DNA from: Eubacterium sp.
GTDB lineage: Bacteria > Bacillota > Clostridia > Oscillospirales > Acutalibacteraceae
Reading direction: 5' to 3'
Assembly: GCA_029050995.1 (NCBI GenBank)
Contig: JAIDLO010000166.1
Location: 1 to 16,085 of the forward strand
Length of the DNA: 16,085 nucleotides
Shown one piece after another: positions 1 through 7,005 of the stretch; within the stretch, counting starts at the first letter, position 1; each line of letters opens with the position of its first letter. The translations under genes were made by a program, and so were the position numbers. The notes under the pieces are model-generated. The model was given only the letters and a program-made list of their open reading frames with translations. It was not told the origin of the DNA and searched no databases.

Positions 1-56
1 GCTTATCCTCTTTTAAATATATATAAATAATGTTAAAATAAAAAATGGTGATAACA

Positions 57-719
57 ATGAAAAAGATTTTAATTGTTGATGATGATCTCAATATCGGAAA
101 TATGCTGGAAGAGATGCTGACGGCAGAGGGCTATGCCGTTCTCCGTGCATATTCGGGCACAGAGGCGGTTATGCTTTTGTCCGCGCAGACACCCGATTTA
201 GTTCTGCTTGATTTAATGCTTCCCGGACTCAGCGGAGAAGAGGTTTTGCCGAAAATAAAGGGGATTCCTGTTATTGTTGTTTCGGCAAAGGTAGGTATTG
301 ATGATAAGGTTTCTCTTCTTTTGGGCGGTGCGGCTGATTATATTACAAAGCCGTTTGATATGAAGGAACTGCTTGCAAGAATTTCCGTTCAGCTTCGCAA
401 AAGCGAATATAATGCGGAAAATGAAAAGCTGTATTATGATGATATTTCGCTGGATACGGCTTCGCATCTTGTTTCTGTTTCCGATAAAGAAATTCGGTTA
501 ACGCGAACGGAATTTGCAATTCTGAAGCTGCTGATGAAAAATCCGAACCAGGTTATTGCAAAATCCGTTTTGCTTGAACGAATCAGCGAGGATACGCCCG
601 ATTGCACGGAAAGCTCACTCAAAATTCATATCAGCAATCTTCGTAAAAAGCTGAGAGAGGTCAATCAAAAGGATTATATTGAAAGCATCTGGGGTATCGG
701 CTTTAAAATGAAAGGTTGA
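57..719 (+). CDS. OmpR/PhoB-family response regulator
   Basis: DNA-binding response regulator of a two-component system, about 220 aa. The receiver domain fills residues 1-115: acidic pair D8/D9, phospho-acceptor D52 (in VLLDLMLPG), conserved S76 and K98 (YITKPF). A winged-helix output domain of OmpR type fills about 128-220 (LTRTEFAILKLL, SSLKIHISNLRKKL, ESIWGIGFKM). I prefer the ATG at 57 over the one at 45, because GGTGAT at 47-52 can serve as ribosome site for 57 and nothing like it precedes 45. It heads an apparent operon with an ABC ATPase, a permease and a histidine kinase, so it probably switches on that transporter in response to a cell-envelope signal. Its likely target repeats lie just downstream at 727-756. 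The domain assignment is certain; the inducer is unknown. Confidence 0.93.
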   Translation: MKKILIVDDDLNIGNMLEEMLTAEGYAVLRAYSGTEAVMLLSAQTPDLVLLDLMLPGLSGEEVLPKIKGIPVIVVSAKVGIDDKVSLLLGGAADYITKPFDMKELLARISVQLRKSEYNAENEKLYYDDISLDTASHLVSVSDKEIRLTRTEFAILKLLMKNPNQVIAKSVLLERISEDTPDCTESSLKIHISNLRKKLREVNQKDYIESIWGIGFKMKG

Positions 720-726
720 TGAAATC

Positions 727-756
727 TTTACAATTCCCTTAACCGCTTTCTTAACT
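727..756 (+). promoter_or_regulatory. Three 12-bp-phased direct repeats, probable response-regulator operator
   Basis: The spacer between the regulator and the ABC ATPase holds TTTACA (727-732), TTAACC (739-744) and TTAACT (751-756), each separated by 6 bp, so the units repeat every 12 bp. TT(A/T)AC(A/C/T) boxes with spacers of about one helical turn resemble sites bound by OmpR/PhoP-type regulators in Firmicutes. A possible -10 (TATTCT, 761-766) follows 16 bp after the middle box, so the repeats may overlap the -35 region. That the neighbouring regulator binds here is inference. Confidence 0.55.
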
Positions 757-796
757 AAAGTATTCTACAATTGAGCCATAAAAGGAGGAATTACTT

Positions 797-1711
797 ATGG
801 AATATGTTTTAGAAACAAACGCCCTTTGTAAAAATTACAGGCGTTTTAAAGCATTGAACAGCCTTTCCATGCGTGTTCCGAAAGGCTCAATTTATGGCTT
901 TGTCGGAAAAAACGGCGCAGGAAAAACAACACTTATCCGCCTTATCTGCGGCTTGCAGGAGCCGAGTGCAGGCGAATATACGCTTTACGGAAGAAAAAAC
1001 ACGGAAAGGGATATTGCAAAATCACGCAGACGAATGGGCGCTGTTGTTGAAACGCCGTCTATCTATCAGGATATGTCTGCCGAGGATAATCTGAAAATGC
1101 AGTATCGCGTTATCGGTCTGCCGTCCTTTGACGGACTTGATGATATTCTGAAATTAGTCGGTCTTGAAAACACGGGCAAGAAAAAAGCAAAGCATTTTTC
1201 CCTTGGTATGAAGCAAAGGCTTGGAATCGCGGTTGCACTGGTCGGCGATCCCGATTTTCTTGTGCTTGATGAGCCTGTTAACGGGCTTGATCCGCAGGGT
1301 ATTATTGAAATCAGAGAGCTGATTTTAAAGCTGAATCGTGAAAAGCAGATAACGGTTTTGATTTCCAGCCATATTTTAGATGAATTATCCAGGCTTGCTA
1401 CCCATTACGGCTTTATTGATGCGGGCAGAATCGTTAAGGAAATCAGCGCTGAAGAGCTTGAAAAAGCCTGCCGTAAATGCACAAGGCTGGAGGTTTCCTC
1501 AACTGCCGTGCTTTCAAGAGTGCTTGATGAAATGGGCGTTGAATATAAAATTATTTCTGCAACCGAGGCAGATGTTTATGCAAAGGTTAATTTAACAAAT
1601 CTTATAAATGCATTATCTGCCGAGGATTGCGAACTGCTTTCTGCTTCCGAAAGAGAAGAAAGCCTTGAAAGCTATTATGTAAATCTTGTTGGAGGTGGCA
1701 GAAATGAATAA
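797..1711 (+). CDS. ABC transporter ATP-binding protein, bacitracin/lantibiotic-export (BcrA) type
   Basis: Cytoplasmic ATPase subunit, 304 aa, that would power the membrane protein encoded next. Visible motifs are Walker A GKNGAGKT (residues 37-44), ABC signature SLGMKQR (135-141, a common variant of LSGGQ), Walker B FLVLDEP with catalytic E159, D-loop NGLDPQG, and switch histidine H192 in SSH. The C-terminal part (about 215-304) is the extra domain usual in BcrA/drug-export ATPases. AAAGGAGG at 781-788 gives an excellent ribosome site 8 nt before the ATG. The end overlaps the permease gene by 8 nt, which suggests translational coupling. The cassette with its own two-component system points to peptide-antibiotic resistance or immunity; the substrate cannot be read from sequence. 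Confidence 0.93.
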   Translation: MEYVLETNALCKNYRRFKALNSLSMRVPKGSIYGFVGKNGAGKTTLIRLICGLQEPSAGEYTLYGRKNTERDIAKSRRRMGAVVETPSIYQDMSAEDNLKMQYRVIGLPSFDGLDDILKLVGLENTGKKKAKHFSLGMKQRLGIAVALVGDPDFLVLDEPVNGLDPQGIIEIRELILKLNREKQITVLISSHILDELSRLATHYGFIDAGRIVKEISAEELEKACRKCTRLEVSSTAVLSRVLDEMGVEYKIISATEADVYAKVNLTNLINALSAEDCELLSASEREESLESYYVNLVGGGRNE

Positions 1712-2540
1712 ACTTTTAAAAGCAAATTTCAGCAGATTAAAAAAAGAAGCCTCCCTTTGGGTTGTTGCAGGCGGAACGCTTGGAATTATAATAGCGCAGG
1801 CAATAGACAGGGCAATTATGAATATCAAGGGAACTGTAATAAACCCGAACACATTAAATGATATACTTTTTGAGCTGCTGCCTGCTATCGGTATCATTTT
1901 CGCCTTGTTTGTTGCGCCGTATCTCGGCAAGGAATACAGCGACAGAACAATAAGAAACAAGCTTGTTGTCGGTCATAAGCGGGGAAATATGTATCTTGCG
2001 AATTATATAGCTTGTTTTATAGGCTCGCTTTTTATCTATTCTATGTTTTTTGTCGGCGGCTTTGCTGTCGGTGTTCCGCTTCTCGGCGGCTGGCAGGGAG
2101 ATATAAGCACACTTATAACCTATATTCTGATGGGTATATGTATTACAGCCGCTCTTTCTTCCGTATTAACAATGTTCTGTATGCTCTGCTCAAAGCGTTC
2201 GTTAGCGGCTGTTCTTTCAATCATTATTATGTTTATACTGCTGATTGCCGCAAGCTCAGTTTACGAAGCTCTTTCTGCACCTGAAACAACAAATGAGATA
2301 GTCAGCTATACATTGGACGGCGTTGTATTCGGAGATCCTGTACCAAATCCGTATTATATTGACGGCTTCAAACGAACAGCTTTTGAGTTTATAATGCAGT
2401 TCCTTCCTACAGGGCAGGGGATTTTGATTGTGCACGAAGAAGTTACACACCCTGTTTTAAATATGATTTATTCAATTGTAATTACCATAATTGTGAATTT
2501 CTGTGGTATAATTGCATTTAAGAAAAAAGATTTAAAGTAA
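1704..2540 (+). CDS. ABC-2 type permease, partner of the preceding ATPase
   Basis: Integral membrane protein of about 278 aa with roughly six hydrophobic segments: about residues 17-35, 55-75, 100-128, 135-160, 165-190 and 250-270. It has the hydrophilic stretch after the second segment (YLGKEYSDRTIRNKL) typical of ABC-2 export permeases, in which a Y-S-D-[RGK]-T-I motif is common. The ATG at 1704 is chosen over an in-frame upstream ATG at 1686 because GGAGG (1691-1695) lies 8 nt before 1704 and the gene then overlaps the ATPase stop by a few bases. A long extracytoplasmic loop (about 190-235) precedes the last segment. With the ATPase it should form an exporter or antibiotic-detoxification transporter; specificity is unknown. 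Confidence 0.88.
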   Translation: MNKLLKANFSRLKKEASLWVVAGGTLGIIIAQAIDRAIMNIKGTVINPNTLNDILFELLPAIGIIFALFVAPYLGKEYSDRTIRNKLVVGHKRGNMYLANYIACFIGSLFIYSMFFVGGFAVGVPLLGGWQGDISTLITYILMGICITAALSSVLTMFCMLCSKRSLAAVLSIIIMFILLIAASSVYEALSAPETTNEIVSYTLDGVVFGDPVPNPYYIDGFKRTAFEFIMQFLPTGQGILIVHEEVTHPVLNMIYSIVITIIVNFCGIIAFKKKDLK

Positions 2541-2550
2541 GGAATACACT

Positions 2551-3486
2551 ATGGATGTTTTGTTGTGGGCTGAGATCGGTGCTATGGCGGCTGTAATTAA
2601 CCTTTTGGCGGTTGTAATCGGCATTATGGCGGTTGTTATCATTGCATTGCTTCTGAAAATAATACTGCTTAAAAAATCAGCAAGGGAAATTGAAACTGCC
2701 TTTGCCGACAGGCTCATAACCGATACGAATACGCTGATTGATATTTCCTCATCGGATAAGAATATGAGGCGCCTTGCCGCTTCCATAAATGTTCAGCTCA
2801 AAAAGCTTCGTGAGGAACACCACCGTTTTGTGCAGGGGGATACGGAATTAAAGAATGCCGTTACAAATATTTCCCATGATCTGCGAACTCCGCTTACGGC
2901 GATTTTCGGCTATCTTGATTTGCTGGAGAAGCAGGAAAAATCAGAAGAGGTTGAGCGGTATTTAAAAATCATCGGCGAACGATGCGAAAGCTTAAAGAGC
3001 TTAACGGAGGAGCTTTTTAAATATTCCGTAATCATAACAACGGATGAGGAATTCAAAACAGAAGAAATCGTTGTAAACAATGTGCTTGAAGAAAGCGTTG
3101 CAGGTTATTATGCAACGCTTGTTGAGCATAGTATCAATCCTGTTATTGACCTGCCCGAAAAAAGGATTGTCTGCCTTGCAAACCGTTCTGCGCTCAATCG
3201 TATTTTTTCCAATCTTCTCAATAATGCAGTCAAATACAGCAACGGAGATTTGCATATATCGCTTAAAGAAAACGGCGAAATTGTTTTTTCAAATACTGCC
3301 CTGGGGCTGGATGAAATACAGGTCGGCAGATTGTTTGACAGATTTTATACAGTTGAATCCGCAAGAAAATCAACAGGGCTTGGGCTTGCAATTTCCAAAA
3401 CGCTTGCGGAACAGATGAACGGCAGTATCTCGGCAAAGTATACCGATAACAGATTAATCATTACCTTAAAGCTTACAAAAATATAA
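2551..3486 (+). CDS. Sensor histidine kinase with short N-terminal membrane anchor
   Basis: Membrane histidine kinase, 311 aa, the natural partner of the response regulator at the start of the module. One long hydrophobic segment (about residues 10-40) anchors it and there is almost no extracellular domain. A linker (41-100) follows, then a HisKA domain with phospho-acceptor H109 in ISHDLRTPLTAI and a HATPase_c domain with N-box NRIFSNLLNNAVKYS (216-230) and G2-box STGLGLAI (274-281). The usual DxGxG G1 motif is replaced by VFSNTALGLDE, a form I associate with kinases of this small transporter-linked group. The ribosome site AAGGA overlaps the permease stop and lies 7 nt before the ATG, so co-transcription is likely. 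The lack of a sensor domain suggests it senses through the membrane or through the transporter. Confidence 0.92.
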   Translation: MDVLLWAEIGAMAAVINLLAVVIGIMAVVIIALLLKIILLKKSAREIETAFADRLITDTNTLIDISSSDKNMRRLAASINVQLKKLREEHHRFVQGDTELKNAVTNISHDLRTPLTAIFGYLDLLEKQEKSEEVERYLKIIGERCESLKSLTEELFKYSVIITTDEEFKTEEIVVNNVLEESVAGYYATLVEHSINPVIDLPEKRIVCLANRSALNRIFSNLLNNAVKYSNGDLHISLKENGEIVFSNTALGLDEIQVGRLFDRFYTVESARKSTGLGLAISKTLAEQMNGSISAKYTDNRLIITLKLTKI

Positions 3487-3506
3487 ATGTAAACAATTTA
3501 TAAAAC

Positions 3507-3528
3507 GGTTCGTCGGGGACGCCGAACC
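3507..3528. repeat. Palindromic intergenic repeat, element A
   Basis: GGTTCG (3507-3512) pairs with CGAACC (3523-3528) around a 10-nt GC-rich loop, followed by CTACGA. Read on the minus strand the element begins GTAGGGTTCGG, echoing the GTAGGGG start of the next element on the plus strand. Its GC content stands out in an AT-rich spacer. There is no U-run, so it is not a normal intrinsic terminator. I read it as a REP-like repeat; copy number in the genome cannot be checked here. Confidence 0.55.
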
Positions 3529-3557
3529 CTACGAAATAAAAATGATGAATTGTGATT

Positions 3558-3580
3558 GTAGGGGACGGGTTTCCCGTCCC
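3558..3580. repeat. Palindromic intergenic repeat, element B
   Basis: A perfect 8-bp hairpin, GGGACGGG (3562-3569) and CCCGTCCC (3573-3580), with loop TTT, preceded by GTAG (3558-3561). No T-run follows. With element A it forms an inverted pair after the histidine-kinase operon. It might stabilise the 3' end of the operon message or simply be a dispersed repeat. Confidence 0.6.
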
Positions 3581-3604
3581 GATAAAATTAAATAAATATT
3601 TTTA

Positions 3605-3633
3605 TTGATTTACTTATATGTTTCCTGTATAAT
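3605..3633 (+). promoter_or_regulatory. Sigma-A promoter for the DUF1846 gene
   Basis: TTGATT (3605-3610) and TATAAT (3628-3633) are separated by exactly 17 bp. Transcription should begin about G3640, directly at the base of the leader hairpin. No other good promoter lies before the DUF1846 gene. Confidence 0.7.
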
Positions 3634-3639
3634 ATATAA

Positions 3640-3675
3640 GTACAGACGGCTGTACCGAGGGTGCGGCCGTTTTTT
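3640..3675 (+). promoter_or_regulatory. Compact attenuator-like leader of the DUF1846 gene
   Basis: ACGGCTGTACC (3646-3656) and GGTGCGGCCGT (3660-3670) form an 11-bp stem (two G-U pairs) with a GAG loop, followed by six T residues (3670-3675): a textbook intrinsic terminator placed between promoter and gene. A competing perfect hairpin, GTACAG (3640-3645) with CTGTAC (3650-3655), uses the left arm of the terminator and starts at the predicted +1. The two cannot form together. This suggests either transcription attenuation or a ~36-nt terminated transcript. The trigger is unknown and no known riboswitch class is recognised. Confidence 0.55.
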
Positions 3676-3709
3676 GCTTTTATAAATCGAGGAAAAGAGA
3701 AAAAGAGAA

Positions 3710-5179
3710 ATGTATAAAGTAGGATTTGACAACAACAAGTATTTAAAAATGCAGTCAGAAAGAATCAAGGAAAGAATTTCCGAGTTCGGCGGAAAGCTTT
3801 ATCTTGAGTTCGGCGGAAAGCTGTTTGATGATTATCATGCTTCCCGTGTTCTTCCGGGCTTTGAGCCGGACAGTAAACTCCAGATGCTTCTTCAGATTAA
3901 GGAGCAGGCTGAAATTGTTATCGTAATCAGCACGGAGGATATTGTAAACAGCAAGCTGAGAGCAGATTTGGGCATTACATATGATTTGGATGTTATCCGT
4001 CTGATTGATGCGTTTACGGAAAGAGGCTTGTTTGTAGGCAGCGTTGTGCTTACAAAATATGCACCGCATCCAAGAGTAACCGCTTTTGAAGAAAGGCTTA
4101 AAGCACTCGGCTACCCTGTTTATCATCATTATGTTATTGAGGGCTATCCGTCCAACATCTCTCATATTGTAAGTGATGAGGGCTACGGCAAGAATGATTA
4201 CATAGAAACAAGCCGTTCGCTCGTTGTTATAACTGCGCCCGGTCCGGGCAGCGGTAAAATGGCAACCTGCCTTTCTCAGCTTTATCAGGAAAATAAGCGC
4301 GGTATTAAAGCAGGCTATGCTAAATTTGAAACCTTCCCGATTTGGAATATTCCGCTCAATCATCCTGTTAATGCGGCATATGAGGCTGCAACGGCAGATC
4401 TGAATGATGTGAATATGATTGATCCTTGGCATCTTGAGGCTTACGGAAAAACTACAGTTAATTACAACAGAGATGTTGAAATCTTTCCTGTTCTTCGTGC
4501 TATGTTTGAAGAAATTTACGGCGAATGCCCTTATAAATCTCCAACCGATATGGGTGTAAATATGGCAGGAAACTGCATTGTTGATGATGATGCAGTGTGC
4601 GAGGCTGCAAGGCAGGAAATCATCAGGCGCTATTTTGCTGCGCTTGAGTGTGCCGTTAAGGGAACAGGCAGCAATAATGAAATCTATAAATTAGAGCTTC
4701 TTATGAAGCAGGCTGGTATAAGCGAAACCTCACGCAAAAGCGTTGCTGTTGCAAGGGAACTTTCCGAAAAAACAGGCGCGCCTGCCGCTGCAATCGAGCT
4801 GAATGACGGAACGGTTATAACGGGTAAAACCTCCAAGTTGCTTGGCTGTGCTTCGGCTATGCTTTTGAATGCTTTAAAGCATCTGGCAGGGCTTGATAAC
4901 GAAATTCTTTTGATTACACCTGAGGTTATTATTCCTGTTCAGGCGCTTAAAACAAATCATCTTGGCAATAAAAATCCAAGGCTTCATACGGATGAAATCC
5001 TCATTGCGCTTTCTATTTCGGCAGTAAATGATAAAAATGCGGCAAAGGCAATGGAACAGCTTTGCAATCTTCAGAATTGCGAAATGCATACCTCTGTTCT
5101 GCTTTCTCCGATTGATGAAAATGTAATGAAAAAGCTTGGAATTCGCTTAACCTGCGATCCGAAAAAGCAAAATAGATAA
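3710..5179 (+). CDS. DUF1846 family protein (UPF0371), function unknown
   Basis: Cytoplasmic protein of 489 aa, the usual length of DUF1846 proteins, which are common in Firmicutes and some Actinobacteria. The N-terminus (KVGFDNNKYLKMQSERI, then two EFGGKL units at about 25-37 and FDDYHASRVLPGF) is characteristic. Residues 174-184 (ITAPGPGSGKM) are a glycine-rich loop resembling a nucleotide-binding P-loop, which supports the view that the family binds a nucleotide or phosphate. No biochemical role is assigned with confidence. The ribosome site is poor: only purine-rich AAAGAGAAAAAGAGAA precedes the ATG, with GAGG about 18 nt away, so translation may be modest. It has its own promoter and a terminator-like leader. 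Downstream lies pyrG after 140 bp of repeats. Confidence 0.88.
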   Translation: MYKVGFDNNKYLKMQSERIKERISEFGGKLYLEFGGKLFDDYHASRVLPGFEPDSKLQMLLQIKEQAEIVIVISTEDIVNSKLRADLGITYDLDVIRLIDAFTERGLFVGSVVLTKYAPHPRVTAFEERLKALGYPVYHHYVIEGYPSNISHIVSDEGYGKNDYIETSRSLVVITAPGPGSGKMATCLSQLYQENKRGIKAGYAKFETFPIWNIPLNHPVNAAYEAATADLNDVNMIDPWHLEAYGKTTVNYNRDVEIFPVLRAMFEEIYGECPYKSPTDMGVNMAGNCIVDDDAVCEAARQEIIRRYFAALECAVKGTGSNNEIYKLELLMKQAGISETSRKSVAVARELSEKTGAPAAAIELNDGTVITGKTSKLLGCASAMLLNALKHLAGLDNEILLITPEVIIPVQALKTNHLGNKNPRLHTDEILIALSISAVNDKNAAKAMEQLCNLQNCEMHTSVLLSPIDENVMKKLGIRLTCDPKKQNR

Positions 5180-5188
5180 TTATTGTAG

Positions 5189-5290
5189 AATCCCTCTGTC
5201 TGCAAAATGCAGACACCTCCCTTAAGAATCCCTCCACCGCGAGCGGTCCCCCTCCCTTTAACAAGGGAGGCTAATCGGGAGGCAGAGAGG
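5189..5290. repeat. Tandem palindromic repeat block upstream of pyrG
   Basis: Two related units start 38 bp apart. Each begins AATCCCTC (5189 and 5227), then has a variable small hairpin, then CCTCCCTT(T)AA (5216 and 5251). The first hairpin is GTCTGC/GCAGAC with loop AAAAT (5198-5214), the second ACCGC/GCGGT with loop GA (5236-5247). The second unit ends in a perfect stem CCTCCCTT/AAGGGAGG (5251-5270), then CGGGAGGCAGAGAGG. From memory this pattern resembles widespread palindromic repeats in Ruminococcaceae genomes; I could not verify copies. No T-run follows, so a terminator is unlikely. Confidence 0.65.
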
Positions 5291-5319
5291 TTTAATTGAT
5301 TTATAAGGAGGACAAGAAA

Positions 5320-6936
5320 GTGAACAAGAAAACAAAGTACATTTTTGTTACAGGCGGCGTTGTAAGCGGACTTGGCAAGGGAATAACTGCGGCATCCCTT
5401 GGCAGACTACTGAAAGCAAGAGGCTTAAAGGTTACGGCACAGAAGCTTGATCCGTATCTTAATGTTGATCCCGGCACAATGAATCCTGTTCAGCACGGCG
5501 AGGTTTTCGTTACAGATGACGGCGCTGAAACAGACCTTGATTTAGGTCACTACGAAAGATTTATTGATGAATCTCTTTCCCAGAATTCAAATCTTACCTC
5601 GGGCAGAGTGTTCTGGAAAGTTATAACGGATGAGCGCAAGGGCGTTTACGGCGGCAAAACAGTTCAGATTATTCCGCATGTAACAAATGAGATTAAAAGA
5701 TTTGTAGAGAAAAACCGGGAAACAGAGCCGGATGTTTGTTTTGTTGAGGTTGGCGGCACAATCGGCGATATCGAAAGCCAGCCGTTCCTTGAAGCAATCC
5801 GCCAGTTTTCTGTTGAATATGGCAGAGAGAATTGCCTCTTTATTCATGTTACGCTTGTTCCGTATCTTGCGGCTTCGGATGAACTTAAATCAAAGCCAAC
5901 CCAGCATAGTGTTAAGGAATTGCTTTCTATCGGTATTCAGCCCGATATTATCGTTTGCAGAACAGAGCATCCACTTTCGGATGATATTAAAACAAAGATT
6001 TCGCTTTTCTGTAATGTAAACAAGGAATGCGTTATTGAAAATAACAACTGCGATATTCTTTATGCAGTTCCTATGATGCTCAAGGATGAGGGGCTTGATG
6101 AGGTTGTGATCAAAAAGCTTGGCCTTGTATGCGGCGAGCCGGATTTAACAGACTGGGAAAATATGCTTGATGCACTCCGCAATCCTGTGCAAACTGTTAA
6201 AATTGCAATGGTCGGCAAATATGTTGAGCTGCACGACAGCTATATTTCAGTAAACGAAGCCTTGAAGCACGGCGGTATTGAAACACATTCTGCCGTTGAT
6301 ATTCATTGGATAGACAGCGAAACGCTGGAGGGCGATGTTGATCTTGATGAAATTCTCGGCGATATGAATGGTATCCTTGTTCCCGGCGGCTTCGGCAGCA
6401 GAGGTATTGAGGGTAAAATCAGAGCCTGCAATTATGCAAGAACGCACAATATTCCGTATCTCGGCATATGCCTTGGTATGCAGATTGCAATTATAGAATT
6501 TGCAAGAAATGTGCTTGGTCTTGACGATGCAAATTCAGCTGAAATCAATCCGGATACAAAATATCCTGTTATTGATATTCTTCCCGAACAGAAGAATGTT
6601 GAAGAAATGGGCGGCACAATGCGCCTTGGTAAATATCCCTGCGTAATCAATCCGCAGTCTAAGGCATTTGCGCTTTATAATGAATCTATGATTTATGAGC
6701 GCCATCGTCATCGTTATGAGGTAAATAATGATTACAGAAATGATCTGGAAAAGGGCGGTATGATTTTTGCGGGAACTTCGCCCGATAATCACATTGTTGA
6801 AATGGTTGAAATTCCAAATCATCCCTGGTTTGTTGCAGGTCAGTTCCATCCCGAATTCAAGAGCAGACCAAATAAACCGCATCCGCTGTTTCGCGGCTTT
6901 GTAACTGCTGCGGCAGAGCATTTAAAAAATAAATAA
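5320..6936 (+). CDS. pyrG: CTP synthase
   Basis: Makes CTP from UTP, ATP and glutamine, the last step of pyrimidine nucleotide synthesis; cytoplasmic tetramer. The protein is 538 aa, normal for the family. The N-terminal amidoligase domain carries KYIFVTGGVVSGLGKGI (about 6-22), LDPYLNVDPGTMNP (43-56), and EVGGTIGDIES (143-153). The C-terminal class I glutamine amidotransferase has the nucleophile C384 in LGICLGMQ, oxyanion GGFGSRG, and H510/E512 in HPEFKSRP, completing the triad. The GTG at 5320 is chosen because AGGAGG (5306-5311) sits 8 nt upstream and the homologous region begins right there; a TTG at 5296 lies before that site. The leader does not show the G-run start and terminator arrangement known for B. 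subtilis pyrG. No terminator is obvious after the stop. Confidence 0.98.
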   Translation: MNKKTKYIFVTGGVVSGLGKGITAASLGRLLKARGLKVTAQKLDPYLNVDPGTMNPVQHGEVFVTDDGAETDLDLGHYERFIDESLSQNSNLTSGRVFWKVITDERKGVYGGKTVQIIPHVTNEIKRFVEKNRETEPDVCFVEVGGTIGDIESQPFLEAIRQFSVEYGRENCLFIHVTLVPYLAASDELKSKPTQHSVKELLSIGIQPDIIVCRTEHPLSDDIKTKISLFCNVNKECVIENNNCDILYAVPMMLKDEGLDEVVIKKLGLVCGEPDLTDWENMLDALRNPVQTVKIAMVGKYVELHDSYISVNEALKHGGIETHSAVDIHWIDSETLEGDVDLDEILGDMNGILVPGGFGSRGIEGKIRACNYARTHNIPYLGICLGMQIAIIEFARNVLGLDDANSAEINPDTKYPVIDILPEQKNVEEMGGTMRLGKYPCVINPQSKAFALYNESMIYERHRHRYEVNNDYRNDLEKGGMIFAGTSPDNHIVEMVEIPNHPWFVAGQFHPEFKSRPNKPHPLFRGFVTAAAEHLKNK

Positions 6937-7005
6937 TTTTTAGTTTTAAATACCTACGGCATAATCGAACATAAACAACATTCATTTTAAAGAAGGGGTT
7001 TACTT

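Noticed and set aside
3755..4432. 225-codon open frame on the minus strand
   Set aside because: It lies wholly inside the DUF1846 gene, encodes an unconvincing Cys/Ile/Arg-rich peptide and lacks a ribosome site.
5251..5275. Terminator between DUF1846 and pyrG
   Set aside because: The CCTCCCTT/AAGGGAGG stem is strong but no T-run follows on either strand, so a repeat is the better reading.
5296..5319. TTG start for pyrG
   Set aside because: The ribosome site lies downstream of it, and the extra eight residues are not part of the family; GTG at 5320 is better.
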